This document shows, one piece after another, positions 8,819-18,612 of a stretch of DNA of 60,548 bases. Position 1 is the first letter of the stretch, and each line of letters opens with the position of its first letter. The translations under genes and the position numbers were made by a program. The notes beneath the pieces were generated by a model. It was not told the DNA's origin and did not search any database. It saw nothing but the letters and a program-made list of their open reading frames with translations. This DNA is from Rhodanobacteraceae bacterium (GTDB lineage: Bacteria; Pseudomonadota; Gammaproteobacteria; Xanthomonadales; Rhodanobacteraceae). Location of the stretch: NCBI GenBank assembly GCA_021325475.1, contig JAJPHA010000034.1:1-60548 (forward strand), given 5' to 3'.

Positions 8819-9985
8819 ATGGACCTCAGCTACATCCTCAACCACCTCGGCGAGGAGCGCGAGACCTATCGCGGCGCGGTGTCGCCGCCGATCTTCCAGT
8901 CCTCGATCTTCGCCTTCCCGACGGTGGCCGCGTTCCGCGCGGCGTTCCGCGACGAGTTGCGCCACACGACCTACACGCGCGGCAACAATCCGACGGTCGA
9001 GATCCTGCGGCGCAAGATCGCGGCGCTCGAAGGCGCCGAGGATTGCCTGATGTTCGGCAGCGGCGCCGCGGCGATCGCGGCGGGCGTGCTGGCGAGCGTG
9101 GGCGCCGGCGATCACGTGGTTTGCGTGCACAAGCCGTATTCGTGGACGCGCACGCTGCTGCGCGATCTGCTCGCGCGCTTCGGCGTCACGCACACCTTCG
9201 TCGACGGCACCGAGGTCGCCAACTTCGAGCACGCGCTGACGCCGGCGACGAGGCTGATCGTGCTGGAAAGCCCGAACTCGATGACCTTCGAGATGCAGGA
9301 TCTGGCGGCGGTGGCGCGGCTCGCACGCGCCCGCGGCATCCGCACGCTGTGCGACAACAGCTATGCCAGTCCGCTCAACCAGTCGCCGCTCGCGCTCGGC
9401 ATCGACCTGGTGGCGCATTCGGCGACGAAGTACCTGAACGGCCACAGCGACGTCGTCGCCGGCGCGCTGTGCGGGAGCGCGGCGATCATCCGCGAGGTGT
9501 TCCGCGGTCCGTACATGACCTGCGGCGCGATCCTGTCGCCGCACGACGCCTGGCTGATGATCCGCGGTCTGCGCACGCTGCCGCTGCGCATGCAGCGCAT
9601 CGCCGCGAGCACCGAACGCGTGCTGGCGTTTCTGCAGGGCCACCCGCGGGTGGCAAGAGTGTACTACCCGCAGGCGGCGGCGAATCCGCAGTTCGCGCTG
9701 GCGCAGGCGCAGTTGCGCGGCGCGAGCGGCCTGTTGACACTGGAACTGCGCGCCGACGACATCGCCGCGGTGGAACGGTTCTGCGATGCGTTGACACGCT
9801 TCCTGATGACGGTGTCCTGGGGTGGCTACGAATCGCTCGCGTTCCCGGTGGCCGCGGTGCATCCGGCCGAGGCGCCGCTGCGTCCGCCCGGCGCGCTGCC
9901 GCTCACTCTGGTGCGCCTGTCGATCGGACTGGAGGAGCCCGAGGTGCTGATCGCCGATCTCGACCGCGCGTTCGCGGCGATGTAA
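8819..9985 (+). CDS. Cys/Met metabolism PLP-dependent enzyme (cystathionine lyase/synthase-like)
   Basis: Fold-type I PLP enzyme of the transsulfuration family, 388 residues. The PLP lysine lies in HSATKYLNGHSDVVAG and the phosphate-binding residues in FGSGAAAI. N-terminal YTRGNNPTVEIL is the family's substrate/PLP-contact segment. Family members include cystathionine gamma-synthase, beta-lyase and gamma-lyase; the sequence alone does not decide which. The ATG at 8819 is preceded only by the heptamer-derived CCCCCAGCCAAAACC, with no SD. It has no close partner gene; the next gene is 223 bases on. Confidence 0.88.
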   Translation: MDLSYILNHLGEERETYRGAVSPPIFQSSIFAFPTVAAFRAAFRDELRHTTYTRGNNPTVEILRRKIAALEGAEDCLMFGSGAAAIAAGVLASVGAGDHVVCVHKPYSWTRTLLRDLLARFGVTHTFVDGTEVANFEHALTPATRLIVLESPNSMTFEMQDLAAVARLARARGIRTLCDNSYASPLNQSPLALGIDLVAHSATKYLNGHSDVVAGALCGSAAIIREVFRGPYMTCGAILSPHDAWLMIRGLRTLPLRMQRIAASTERVLAFLQGHPRVARVYYPQAAANPQFALAQAQLRGASGLLTLELRADDIAAVERFCDALTRFLMTVSWGGYESLAFPVAAVHPAEAPLRPPGALPLTLVRLSIGLEEPEVLIADLDRAFAAM

Positions 9986-10208
9986 GCGTTGCGTCAGGCC
10001 CCGTCAGCGCGCGCGCCGACGGTTGCCCGCGATTCTCCATGACGCGCGAGTGTACTGGCTACCGTCGCCGGCACCGATGCCGTAGAGTGTCGAGGAGAAG
10101 GTAACACCGCGCGCGGTTGTCCGTTTTCCTCCCGCCGCCGCGTTTCCGCTTCAGACTTCCGGCGCCGTCGCCGTGCGCTGGCGCCGGATCGCCGCATGGG
10201 GAAATCCG

Positions 10209-13200
10209 ATGGACTTGCTGAAATTTCTGCTGCGTCTGCCGCTGCTCCTGCTGCGCGCGCTCGGTTGGCTGCTGTCGCAGATCGTGGGTACGGTATCGTG
10301 GCGCGCGCCGGCCTGGCTGCGCACGCTCGGCCGCGGGTTGGCGCGACTGGGTCGCGCGATCCGCGCCCGACCCGGTCGGGCGGCGGCGGTGCTGACGGTC
10401 GCCGCCGCGCTGATCGGCGGCGGCGCGTTCGCGCTGCGCTGGTACCGCAATCTGCCGCGACCGGTGCAGGAACCGCCGGCGAGTGTCGTGGTCCACGCGC
10501 CGGAACTCACCGAGTACGCGGCGACGCCGATCGTCGTGCATCCGCTGACGATCGAGTTCGGCCGTTCGGTCGCGCCGCTCGCGTTGGTCGGCAAGCCGGC
10601 CACCACCGGCATCGAACTCAAGCCCGAGTTGCCCGGCAAATGGACCTGGACGACCGATCGCCAGCTCAGCTTCCAGCCGAAGGACGACTGGCCGGTCGGC
10701 CAGGAGTTCGAGCTTCGTTTCGATCGCAAGCTGGCCTTCGCCGAGCATGCGAAGGTGGAAAAGGACACCGTGCGCTTCGCCAGCGCCGGATTCGCCGCGA
10801 ACGTCACGCAGAGCGAGTTCTACCAGGACCCCGCGGATGCCACCGCGAAGAAGGCGGTGATCCATCTCGCCTTCAGCCATCCGGTCGACGGCGCGAGCCT
10901 GGAGCAGCGCGTGGCGATGCAACTGCAGGGTGCCGGCAAGGAGTCCGGGACGAGGAAATTCGTCGTCAGCTACGACGAGCGCAAGCTGCACGCCTTCGTC
11001 CACTCCGAGCCGCTGGCGATTCCGCGCGACGACGCCCGTCTCGCGGTGCGCATCGGCGCCGGCGTGCACGCCGCGCGCGGCGGTCCCGGCACGCCGCAGC
11101 CGCTCGAGACCACGGTCACCGTGCCCGGCCTGTACAGCCTGCAGGTCAACGAGGTGTCGGCGACGCTGGTGGACAACGCCCGGTTCGAGCCGGAGCAGGT
11201 GCTGGTGGTGGCGACGTCGCAGGCGGTGAGCGAAGCCGATGCCGCCCGCGCGGTGCACGTCTGGCTGCTGCCGGAGTTCAATCCGAAGACGCCGGTCGAG
11301 GAGCGCAACGGCCCGTATCCCTGGAGTACGGGCGAAGTCGGCGAGGACCTGCTGCGCCAGGCGCAGAAGCTCACCCTCGACGCGGTGCCGACCGAGCGCG
11401 AGTTTGCCGAACTGCACAGTTTCAAGTTCCGCGCCGATCCGAACCGGTATCTTTTTATAAAAGTGGACAAGGGCCTGCGTTCGTTCGGCGGCTACGTGCT
11501 CGGCCGATCCGCCGCCGAGGTGGTGCCGGTGCCGGACTATCCGCGCATGCTCAAGTTCATGGCCGACGGCGCGCTGCTGTCGCTGAACGGCGAGCGGCGC
11601 GTGTCGGTGGTCGCGCGCAACGTGCCGGGCATGGAACTCGAGATCGCGCGCGTGCTGCCGGATCAATTGCAGCATCTGGTCGGCTTCAACCGCGGCAGCT
11701 ACGCCCGGCCGCAGCTCTACGCGCTGCATCCCGACCAGATCACCGAGCGCTTCGTGCAGAAAGTGCCGTTCGCTGCAGGCGATCCGGGCAAGGCGCACTT
11801 CGAGGGCGTCGATCTCGGTCCGTACCTCGGCAAGGGCGAAAGCGGCAAGCGCGGCATCTTCCTGCTCAAGCTCGCCAAGCTGCAACCCGAACCGAAGGAA
11901 CGCGCCGCCGCCGATGTGGAGGCGGCGCCGGACGATCAGGCCGAGCCGTCGGAAGGCGAGGAGGGCATGGACAACGCGGAGGGCGAGGCCGCGACCGGCG
12001 ACGAATCGCAGGTCGGCGATTCGCGTCTGATCGTCGTCACCGATCTCGGCGTGATCGCGAAGAAGGCGCTGGACGGCAGCCAGGACGTGTTCGTGCAGTC
12101 GATCCGCAGCGGCGCGCCGGTCGCCGACGCCGTGGTCGACGTGGTCGGACGCAACGGCCAGACGCTGCTTTCGCAGAAGACCGCGGCCGACGGCCGGGTG
12201 CATTTCGACACGCTCGCCGGCTTCACCCGCGAGAAGCAGCCGGCGATGTACGTCGTGCGCAAGGGCGAGGACGAATCGTTCCTGCCGATCGGCGAACACG
12301 ACCGCCAGCTCGATTTCTCGCGGTTCGACATCGGCGGCGAACGCAACGCGCGCGACGCCGGCAAGCTCGGCGCCTATCTGTTCAGCGATCGCGGCCTCTA
12401 TCGTCCGGGCGACACCTTCCACGTCGGCCTGATCGTGCGCGCCGCCGATTGGGCGAGGCCGCTCGCCGGGATTCCGTTGCAGGCCGAGATCGTCGACGCG
12501 CGCGGCATGCCGGTGGAGAAGCGCACGCTGCGCCTGTCCGACAGCGGCTTCGAGGAGCTCTCGTACACGACCCAGGAGAGCGCGCCGACCGGCGGCTGGA
12601 GCGTGAACCTGTACATCATCAAGGACGGCAAGCCGGACGCGCAGATCGGCTCGGTCGGCGTGCAGGTCAAGGAATTCCTGCCGGATCGCATGAAGGCCGA
12701 GGCGCGGCTGTCGCGCAACGTCGCCGAGGGCTGGATCCAGCCCGACGGCTTGAAGGCGCTGTTCACGCTGCAGAACCTGTTCGGCACGCCGGCGCAGAAC
12801 CGCCGGGTCGAGGCCACGCTCAGCCTCACGCCGTATTTTCCCGTTTTCCACAATTATACCGAGTATCGCTTCTTCGACCCGCAGCACGCCAGGGAAGGCT
12901 ACGCCGAACCGCTCGGCGAGCGGCAGACCGACGAGCGCGGCGAGGCGGAATTTCCGCTCGATCTGTCGAAGTACGGCACCGCCTCGTATCAACTGCGCTT
13001 CCTCGCCAAGGGCTACGAGGCCGAAGGCGGCCGCAACGTCGCCGCCGAGGCGCACGCACTGGTGTCCACGCTCGACTATCTGATCGGCGTCAAGGCCGCC
13101 GACAACCTCGAGTTCGTGCCACGCGACGCGAAACGCACGGTGAACCTGATCGCGATCGGCCCGGACACGCGGAAGATCGCGGTCGACGGGCTCAAGGCGG

Positions 13201-16160
13201 CGATCGTCGAGCGGCGCTTCGTGTCGATCCTGACCAAGCAGGATTCGGGTGTATACAAATACGAATCGAAGGCGAAGGAAATCCCGGTCAGCGACACGCC
13301 GCTTGCGATCGCCGCCGGCGGCACCGATTTCGCGCTGCCGACGGCGACGCCGGGCACGTTCGCGCTGGTCGTGCGCAACGCCCGCGGCGACGAGCTCAAT
13401 CGGGTCGAATACACCGTGGCCGGCGAGGCGAACGTGTCGCGCTCGCTCGAGCGCAACGCCGAACTGCAACTCGCCCTGTCCAAGCACGATTTCGCGCCGG
13501 GCGAGGACATCGAGGTGGCGATCCGCGCGCCGTATGCGGGTTCCGGCCTGATCACGATCGAGCGCGACCGGGTCTACGCGCACGCCTGGTTCCACAGCGC
13601 GACGACCGGATCGGTGCAGAAGATCAAGGTGCCGGCCGATTTCGAGGGCAACGGCTACGTCAACGTACAGTTCGTGCGCGATCCGGCGTCGGACGAGATC
13701 TTCATGAGTCCGTTGAGCTACGGCGTGGTGCCGTTCTCGGTCAATCGCGACGCGCGGCGCGACGCGGTGAGCGTGGCGGCGCCGGCGCTGGTCAAGCCGG
13801 GCGAGGCGTTGACGATGAAGGTGACGACGGCGCAGCCCGCGCGTGTGGTCGTGTTCGCGGTGGACGAGGGCATCCTGCAGGTCGCGCGCTACAAGCTCGG
13901 CGATCCGCTGGATTTCTTCTTCCGCAAGCGCATGCTCGAAGTGCGCACCAGCCAGATTCTCGATCTCATCCTGCCGGAATTCAGCAAGCTCACCGGCATG
14001 GCGGCGCCGGGCGGCGACGCCGACGAGCTGCTCGCGCGGCACCTCAATCCGTTCAAGAAGAAGCATCAGGCGCCGGTGGCGTACTGGTCGGGCATCGTCG
14101 AGGTCAAGGGCGAGCGCGAGCTGCGCTACGACGTGCCGGACGACTTCAACGGCAGGCTGCGCATCATGGCGGTGGCGGTGCGCGCCGAGAAAGTGGGCAT
14201 TTTCCAGAATTCCACAACGGTACGCGGCGACTTCGTGCTGTCGCCCAACGTGCCGTCGATGGTCGCGCCGGGCGACGAATTCGAGGTGAGCGTGGGCGTG
14301 GCGAACAATCTTGGCGACCTCGGCGGCAGGGAGATTCCGGTCAAGGTGACGCTCGAGCCCGATGCCGCGTTCGAACTCGTCGACGCGGCCGCGCCGGAGC
14401 TGAAACTCGGCGCGCTGCGCGAAGGCGTGGCCGTGTTCCGGCTGCGGGCGAAACCGCGACTCGGCCCCGGCAGGCTGGTCTTCCGGGCGACGTATGCCGA
14501 CAAGACCGCGAAGCTCGCAAGCGAGGTTTCGGTGCGCCCGGCGGCGGCCTACAGCGACGAGCTCACGGTCGGCGATCTCGATCGCGGCACCGCCGAGATC
14601 ACGCCGTTGCGCGATCTCCACGACCGCTTCGCCAAGCGCAACCTCGCCGCCGCGTACACGCCGTTGGTGCTGGCGCAGGGTCTGTCGGCCTACCTCGGCG
14701 ATTTCCCGCATCGCTGCACCGAACAGCTCGTGAGCCAGGGCATTCCGGCGCTGGTGCTCGGCCAGCATCCGGAATTCGGCAAGGTGGTTGCCGACACCGG
14801 GCAGAAGGCGAACGACGGCTTGCAGAGCCTGTACGCAGTGATGCACACGCGCCAGAACGGCGAGGGCGGCTTCGGCCTGTGGACCTCCACGCCGGTGGCC
14901 GAGCGGTACGTGTCGGTGCATGCGATGCATTTCCTGGTCGAGGCCAGGGAGCGCGGCCAGAAGCTGCCGGGCGACATGCTCGAGGCCGGCAACCGCTACC
15001 TGCGGCAGCTCGCCGCCGACGAAAGCGACGGCTCGCTCGACGGCCTGCGCGAGCGTGCCTATGCGGTGTACCTGCTGACCCGCCAGGGCAACGTCACTAC
15101 CAACGATCTCGCCGCCGTGCAGAAGCGGCTCGAGGAACGCTACCCGAAGCTGTGGCGGGACGATCTGGTTGCCGCCTTCGTTGCGGCTTCGTACCAGTTG
15201 CTGAAACAGGACAAGGACGCCGACCGGTTGATCGCCGGGCCGCAACAGGTGCTGGTGCGCGCGCAGATCGAGAACGCCTATCGCTTCCAGCGTTATTACG
15301 ATCCGCTGGTGCGCGACGCGATGACGCTGTACCTGATCGCCAAGCACTTTCCGGCGCGGGCCAGGACTCTGCCGCCGGTCGCGCTCGCCAACATCCTGCG
15401 GCCGCTGCAGAAGGGCTGGTACAACACGCTGTCGTCCGGCCTGACGATCCTCGCGCTCGACGCCTACGGTGCGCAGGCGGTGGGCGAGGGCAAGCTCGCG
15501 CTGTACGAGCTGCACAGGAATGCCGAGCCGAAGGCGATCGGCGTGCCGAGCGGCAGCCTGCTGCGCGGCGAGTTCGGCGGCGACGCGAGCGGTCTGCGCG
15601 TGCAGAACGACGCGGATCTGCACGCCTGGTATGCGGTCACGCAAGCCGGCTTCGATCGCACGCCGCCGACCGCCGAACTCAAGCAGGGTCTCGAGATCGT
15701 GCGCGAGTACACCGATACCGACGGCCACGCCGTCGGCACCGTCCGGCTCGGTCAGGAGCTCGACGTGCACCTGAAGATCCGTGCCACCGAGGCCGACAGC
15801 ATCGGCAACGTCGCCATCGTCGATCTGCTGCCCGGCGGCTTCGAACCGGTGCTGCAACCGCCGAAACTGCCCGCCGACGGCGGCGAGACGACGAGTCCCG
15901 ACCAGGCGCCGGCCGTGCCGCAGTGGCAGCCGCCGATCGGCACCGCGGGATCGACCTGGGCGCCGGAATACGCCGACGTGCGCGACGATCGCGTGGTGAT
16001 CTACGGCACGGCGCTGCGCGACGTGCGACAGTTCGTCTATCGCATTCGCGCGACGAATGCCGGCAGCTTCGTCGTGCCGCCGGCCTACGCCGAATCGATG
16101 TACGACCGCACCGTGCGGGCGCGTGCGCTGGGTGGGCGGATCGAGGTGACGCGGAAGTAG
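10209..16160 (+). CDS. Bacterial alpha-2-macroglobulin (YfhM-like)
   Basis: Large periplasmic protease trap thought to protect the envelope. The 1983 residues start with basic/hydrophobic sequence and a membrane anchor (about residues 58-76), with no lipobox. They contain repeated macroglobulin beta-domains, a bait-like acidic low-complexity stretch (about 565-600), the MG/A2M core and an alpha-toroid thioester domain. The thioester motif CTEQ lies at Cys1503, inside PHRCTEQLVSQG, so covalent trapping looks possible. The ATG at 10209 follows GGGGAAA. pbpC follows 12 bases downstream, the pairing known from E. coli YfhM-PbpC, and is probably co-transcribed. A C-terminal bacterial A2M domain completes the protein. 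Confidence 0.93.
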   Translation: MDLLKFLLRLPLLLLRALGWLLSQIVGTVSWRAPAWLRTLGRGLARLGRAIRARPGRAAAVLTVAAALIGGGAFALRWYRNLPRPVQEPPASVVVHAPELTEYAATPIVVHPLTIEFGRSVAPLALVGKPATTGIELKPELPGKWTWTTDRQLSFQPKDDWPVGQEFELRFDRKLAFAEHAKVEKDTVRFASAGFAANVTQSEFYQDPADATAKKAVIHLAFSHPVDGASLEQRVAMQLQGAGKESGTRKFVVSYDERKLHAFVHSEPLAIPRDDARLAVRIGAGVHAARGGPGTPQPLETTVTVPGLYSLQVNEVSATLVDNARFEPEQVLVVATSQAVSEADAARAVHVWLLPEFNPKTPVEERNGPYPWSTGEVGEDLLRQAQKLTLDAVPTEREFAELHSFKFRADPNRYLFIKVDKGLRSFGGYVLGRSAAEVVPVPDYPRMLKFMADGALLSLNGERRVSVVARNVPGMELEIARVLPDQLQHLVGFNRGSYARPQLYALHPDQITERFVQKVPFAAGDPGKAHFEGVDLGPYLGKGESGKRGIFLLKLAKLQPEPKERAAADVEAAPDDQAEPSEGEEGMDNAEGEAATGDESQVGDSRLIVVTDLGVIAKKALDGSQDVFVQSIRSGAPVADAVVDVVGRNGQTLLSQKTAADGRVHFDTLAGFTREKQPAMYVVRKGEDESFLPIGEHDRQLDFSRFDIGGERNARDAGKLGAYLFSDRGLYRPGDTFHVGLIVRAADWARPLAGIPLQAEIVDARGMPVEKRTLRLSDSGFEELSYTTQESAPTGGWSVNLYIIKDGKPDAQIGSVGVQVKEFLPDRMKAEARLSRNVAEGWIQPDGLKALFTLQNLFGTPAQNRRVEATLSLTPYFPVFHNYTEYRFFDPQHAREGYAEPLGERQTDERGEAEFPLDLSKYGTASYQLRFLAKGYEAEGGRNVAAEAHALVSTLDYLIGVKAADNLEFVPRDAKRTVNLIAIGPDTRKIAVDGLKAAIVERRFVSILTKQDSGVYKYESKAKEIPVSDTPLAIAAGGTDFALPTATPGTFALVVRNARGDELNRVEYTVAGEANVSRSLERNAELQLALSKHDFAPGEDIEVAIRAPYAGSGLITIERDRVYAHAWFHSATTGSVQKIKVPADFEGNGYVNVQFVRDPASDEIFMSPLSYGVVPFSVNRDARRDAVSVAAPALVKPGEALTMKVTTAQPARVVVFAVDEGILQVARYKLGDPLDFFFRKRMLEVRTSQILDLILPEFSKLTGMAAPGGDADELLARHLNPFKKKHQAPVAYWSGIVEVKGERELRYDVPDDFNGRLRIMAVAVRAEKVGIFQNSTTVRGDFVLSPNVPSMVAPGDEFEVSVGVANNLGDLGGREIPVKVTLEPDAAFELVDAAAPELKLGALREGVAVFRLRAKPRLGPGRLVFRATYADKTAKLASEVSVRPAAAYSDELTVGDLDRGTAEITPLRDLHDRFAKRNLAAAYTPLVLAQGLSAYLGDFPHRCTEQLVSQGIPALVLGQHPEFGKVVADTGQKANDGLQSLYAVMHTRQNGEGGFGLWTSTPVAERYVSVHAMHFLVEARERGQKLPGDMLEAGNRYLRQLAADESDGSLDGLRERAYAVYLLTRQGNVTTNDLAAVQKRLEERYPKLWRDDLVAAFVAASYQLLKQDKDADRLIAGPQQVLVRAQIENAYRFQRYYDPLVRDAMTLYLIAKHFPARARTLPPVALANILRPLQKGWYNTLSSGLTILALDAYGAQAVGEGKLALYELHRNAEPKAIGVPSGSLLRGEFGGDASGLRVQNDADLHAWYAVTQAGFDRTPPTAELKQGLEIVREYTDTDGHAVGTVRLGQELDVHLKIRATEADSIGNVAIVDLLPGGFEPVLQPPKLPADGGETTSPDQAPAVPQWQPPIGTAGSTWAPEYADVRDDRVVIYGTALRDVRQFVYRIRATNAGSFVVPPAYAESMYDRTVRARALGGRIEVTRK

Positions 16161-16172
16161 CTGGAGACGCAC

Positions 16173-18560
16173 GTGAGTGTCGGCGCGACGATGCAGCGTT
16201 TCCTGCGACGTTGGCAGAACCCGCTGATGGCGCTGCTGCTGATCGCGCTCGTGCTCGTCGGCGTGCGCCTGTGGCCGCATCCGCCGCTGGCGCGATACGC
16301 GCCGTCCTCGACCGCGGTCTACGACGAGCGCGGCCGGCTGTTGCGACTGACCTTGGCGAGCGACGAGCGCTATCGGCTGTGGGTACCGCTCGCCGAGATG
16401 CCGCCGGCGCTCATCGACGGCGTGCTGCTGCACGAGGACGCCTGGTTCCGCTGGCACCCGGGATTCAATCCGGCGAGTCTCGCGCGCGGCGCCTTCGTCA
16501 CCTATGTGCGCGGCGGCCAGCGCCAGGGCGGATCGACCGTCACCATGCAGCTCGCGCGTCTGCTCTGGCATCTCGACACGCGCACGCCGCTCGGCAAGAT
16601 GCGGCAAGTGCTGCGTTCCATGCAATTGGAATTGTGCTACTCGAAGGACGCGATCCTCGAGGCGTATCTCAATCTCGCGCCCTACGGACGCAACATCGAG
16701 GGCGTGGGCGCGGCCAGTCGGATCTATTTCGACAAGCCGGTCGGCGCGCTCAGCCTGCCGGAAGCACTGACCCTGGCGGTGATTCCGCAGGACCCGAGCC
16801 GGCGCGTGCGCGACGATGGCGAAGGCGCCGACGCAGCGGCCGCGGACGTGACCGGCGCGCGTCTGCTCGCCGCGCGTGCGCGCCTGTACCGCCGCTGGCT
16901 CGTCCGCCATCCGCAGGATCTCGCGGTGCAGTCGCTGATGCGGCTGCCGCTCAAGCTGCGCGCGCCGGAGCATCTGCCGTTCGCCGCGCCGCATTTCGTC
17001 GAGGAAGTGCTGGCCGAGCAACGGCTGCGCGGCGCGCCGCCGACGCCGACGCTGCGCACCACGCTCGATCTCGACCTGCAGCAGCTGGTCGAACGCCAGG
17101 TCGAGGATCACCTCGCGCATCTCGCCGACCGCGGCGTGCGCAACGCCGTGGCGGTGCTGGTCGATGCGCGCGATCTCGGCATCAAGGCGCTGGTCGGCTC
17201 GGCCGACTACCGCAACGCCGGGATCGCCGGGCAGGTGAACGGCGCGCGCGCCAAGCGTTCGCCGGGATCGAGCCTGAAGCCGTTCGTCTACGCGCTCGGC
17301 TTCGATCAGGGCGTGCTGCACCCGCAGACCGTGCTGCGCGACGTGCCGAGCGCGTTCGGGCCGTTCGCGCCGGAGAACTTCGACGGCCGTTTTCTCGGCC
17401 CGGTCACCGCCACCGAGGCGCTGATCCGCAGCCGCAACATTCCGGCGGTATACGTTGCATCAAAGTTGCAAAATCCCGATTTTTACCAATTTCTCAAGGC
17501 CGCCGGCATCAGCCGCATGGCGCCCGCGGAGCATTACGGTCTCGCCCTGGTGCTCGGCGGCGGCGAAGTGACGCCGGAGGAACTGGCAACGCTCTATGCG
17601 CTGCTCGCCAACCGCGGCACGCTCGCGCCGCTGCGGCGTCTGGCCGCCGAGCCGCGCGCCGCCGGCGTGCGCCTGCTGAGCGAGGAGGCGAGCTTCATGG
17701 TGCTCGACATGCTGCGCCAGAATCCGCGGCCGGACGATACCGCGATCGCGCAGCCCGGCCGCCTGCCGGTGTACTGGAAGACGGGCACGTCGTGGGGTTT
17801 CCGCGATGCCTGGACCGCCGGCATCGTCGGACCCTACGTGCTGGTGGTCTGGATCGGCAACTTCGACGGCGCGGGCAATCCGGCCTTCGTCGGCGTGGAG
17901 GCGGCGGCGCCGCTGTTTTTCCACATCGCCGACGCCCTGCGCGCGCGCGATCCGCGGCTCGCCGAACCGCCGCGCGCGCCACCGCGAAACCTCAAGCGCG
18001 TCGAGATCTGCCTGGCGAGCGGCGATCTGCCGAACGCCTGGTGCCCGCGGCGCGGCACGACCTGGTTCATTCCCGGCAAGTCGCCGATCAAGGTCAGCAC
18101 CGTGCACCGGCCGATCGTGATCGACAACGCGAGTGGCAAACCGGCGTGTCCGCCCTATGATCCGGCCGCGACGCACATCGAGGTGTTCGAGTACTGGCCA
18201 TCCGATCTCGCCCGGGTGTTCCGGCAGGCCGGCATTCCGCGTCGCGCACCGCCGGATTTGCCGGATTGCGGCATGGGCGCCGATGCCGGGCAGGCGCCGC
18301 AGATCGTCTCGCCGCTGCGCGGCGAAACCTATACGCGCCGACTGCGCAGCGCGGGCGCCGAACGCATCGCGTTCAACGCCACGGTCGACGCCGGCGTGCG
18401 CAATGTCTACTGGTTCGTCGACGACGGTTTCGTCGGCGCCGGCGCGGCCGGCGAACCGCTGCTGTGGCAGCCGACCGCGCCGGGCACGTACACGGTGCGT
18501 GCGGTGGACGATCGCGGTCGCGCCGATGCGCGCGTCTTGCGCATCGCGCTGGTCGAATAG
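16173..18560 (+). CDS. pbpC: Penicillin-binding protein 1C
   Basis: Bifunctional peptidoglycan synthase. The 795 residues have an N-terminal TM helix (about 18-33), a GT51 glycosyltransferase domain (Glu88 in LHEDAWFRWH; QGGSTVTMQLARL), a transpeptidase domain with SxxK at Ser366 (GSSLKPF) and KTGTSWGFRDAW, and the PBP1C-specific C-terminal beta domain. The GTG at 16173 has GGAG 6 bases upstream; an ATG at 16191 is an alternative. It directly follows the alpha-2-macroglobulin gene. The pair is believed to repair the wall and trap proteases after envelope breach. Confidence 0.95.
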   Translation: MSVGATMQRFLRRWQNPLMALLLIALVLVGVRLWPHPPLARYAPSSTAVYDERGRLLRLTLASDERYRLWVPLAEMPPALIDGVLLHEDAWFRWHPGFNPASLARGAFVTYVRGGQRQGGSTVTMQLARLLWHLDTRTPLGKMRQVLRSMQLELCYSKDAILEAYLNLAPYGRNIEGVGAASRIYFDKPVGALSLPEALTLAVIPQDPSRRVRDDGEGADAAAADVTGARLLAARARLYRRWLVRHPQDLAVQSLMRLPLKLRAPEHLPFAAPHFVEEVLAEQRLRGAPPTPTLRTTLDLDLQQLVERQVEDHLAHLADRGVRNAVAVLVDARDLGIKALVGSADYRNAGIAGQVNGARAKRSPGSSLKPFVYALGFDQGVLHPQTVLRDVPSAFGPFAPENFDGRFLGPVTATEALIRSRNIPAVYVASKLQNPDFYQFLKAAGISRMAPAEHYGLALVLGGGEVTPEELATLYALLANRGTLAPLRRLAAEPRAAGVRLLSEEASFMVLDMLRQNPRPDDTAIAQPGRLPVYWKTGTSWGFRDAWTAGIVGPYVLVVWIGNFDGAGNPAFVGVEAAAPLFFHIADALRARDPRLAEPPRAPPRNLKRVEICLASGDLPNAWCPRRGTTWFIPGKSPIKVSTVHRPIVIDNASGKPACPPYDPAATHIEVFEYWPSDLARVFRQAGIPRRAPPDLPDCGMGADAGQAPQIVSPLRGETYTRRLRSAGAERIAFNATVDAGVRNVYWFVDDGFVGAGAAGEPLLWQPTAPGTYTVRAVDDRGRADARVLRIALVE

Positions 18561-18612
18561 CCGCGTGCCGCGGCCGGCGGCACCGGCTATGCTTGCGCCA
18601 CGGAGGTGACGC

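Noticed and set aside
10059-17321. A very long open frame (about 2,400 codons) on the minus strand opposite the alpha-2-macroglobulin and pbpC genes
   Set aside because: It is the antisense shadow of two well-recognised plus-strand genes. In GC-rich DNA with strong third-position bias such frames stay open, and the translation is a low-complexity Arg/His/Leu-rich string with no domains.
10196-18160. A second open frame of more than 2,600 codons on the plus strand across the same region
   Set aside because: It is the +2/+3 shadow of the same genes, extremely Arg/Ala/Gly-rich and without motifs. The real genes have SD sequences, domains and catalytic motifs.
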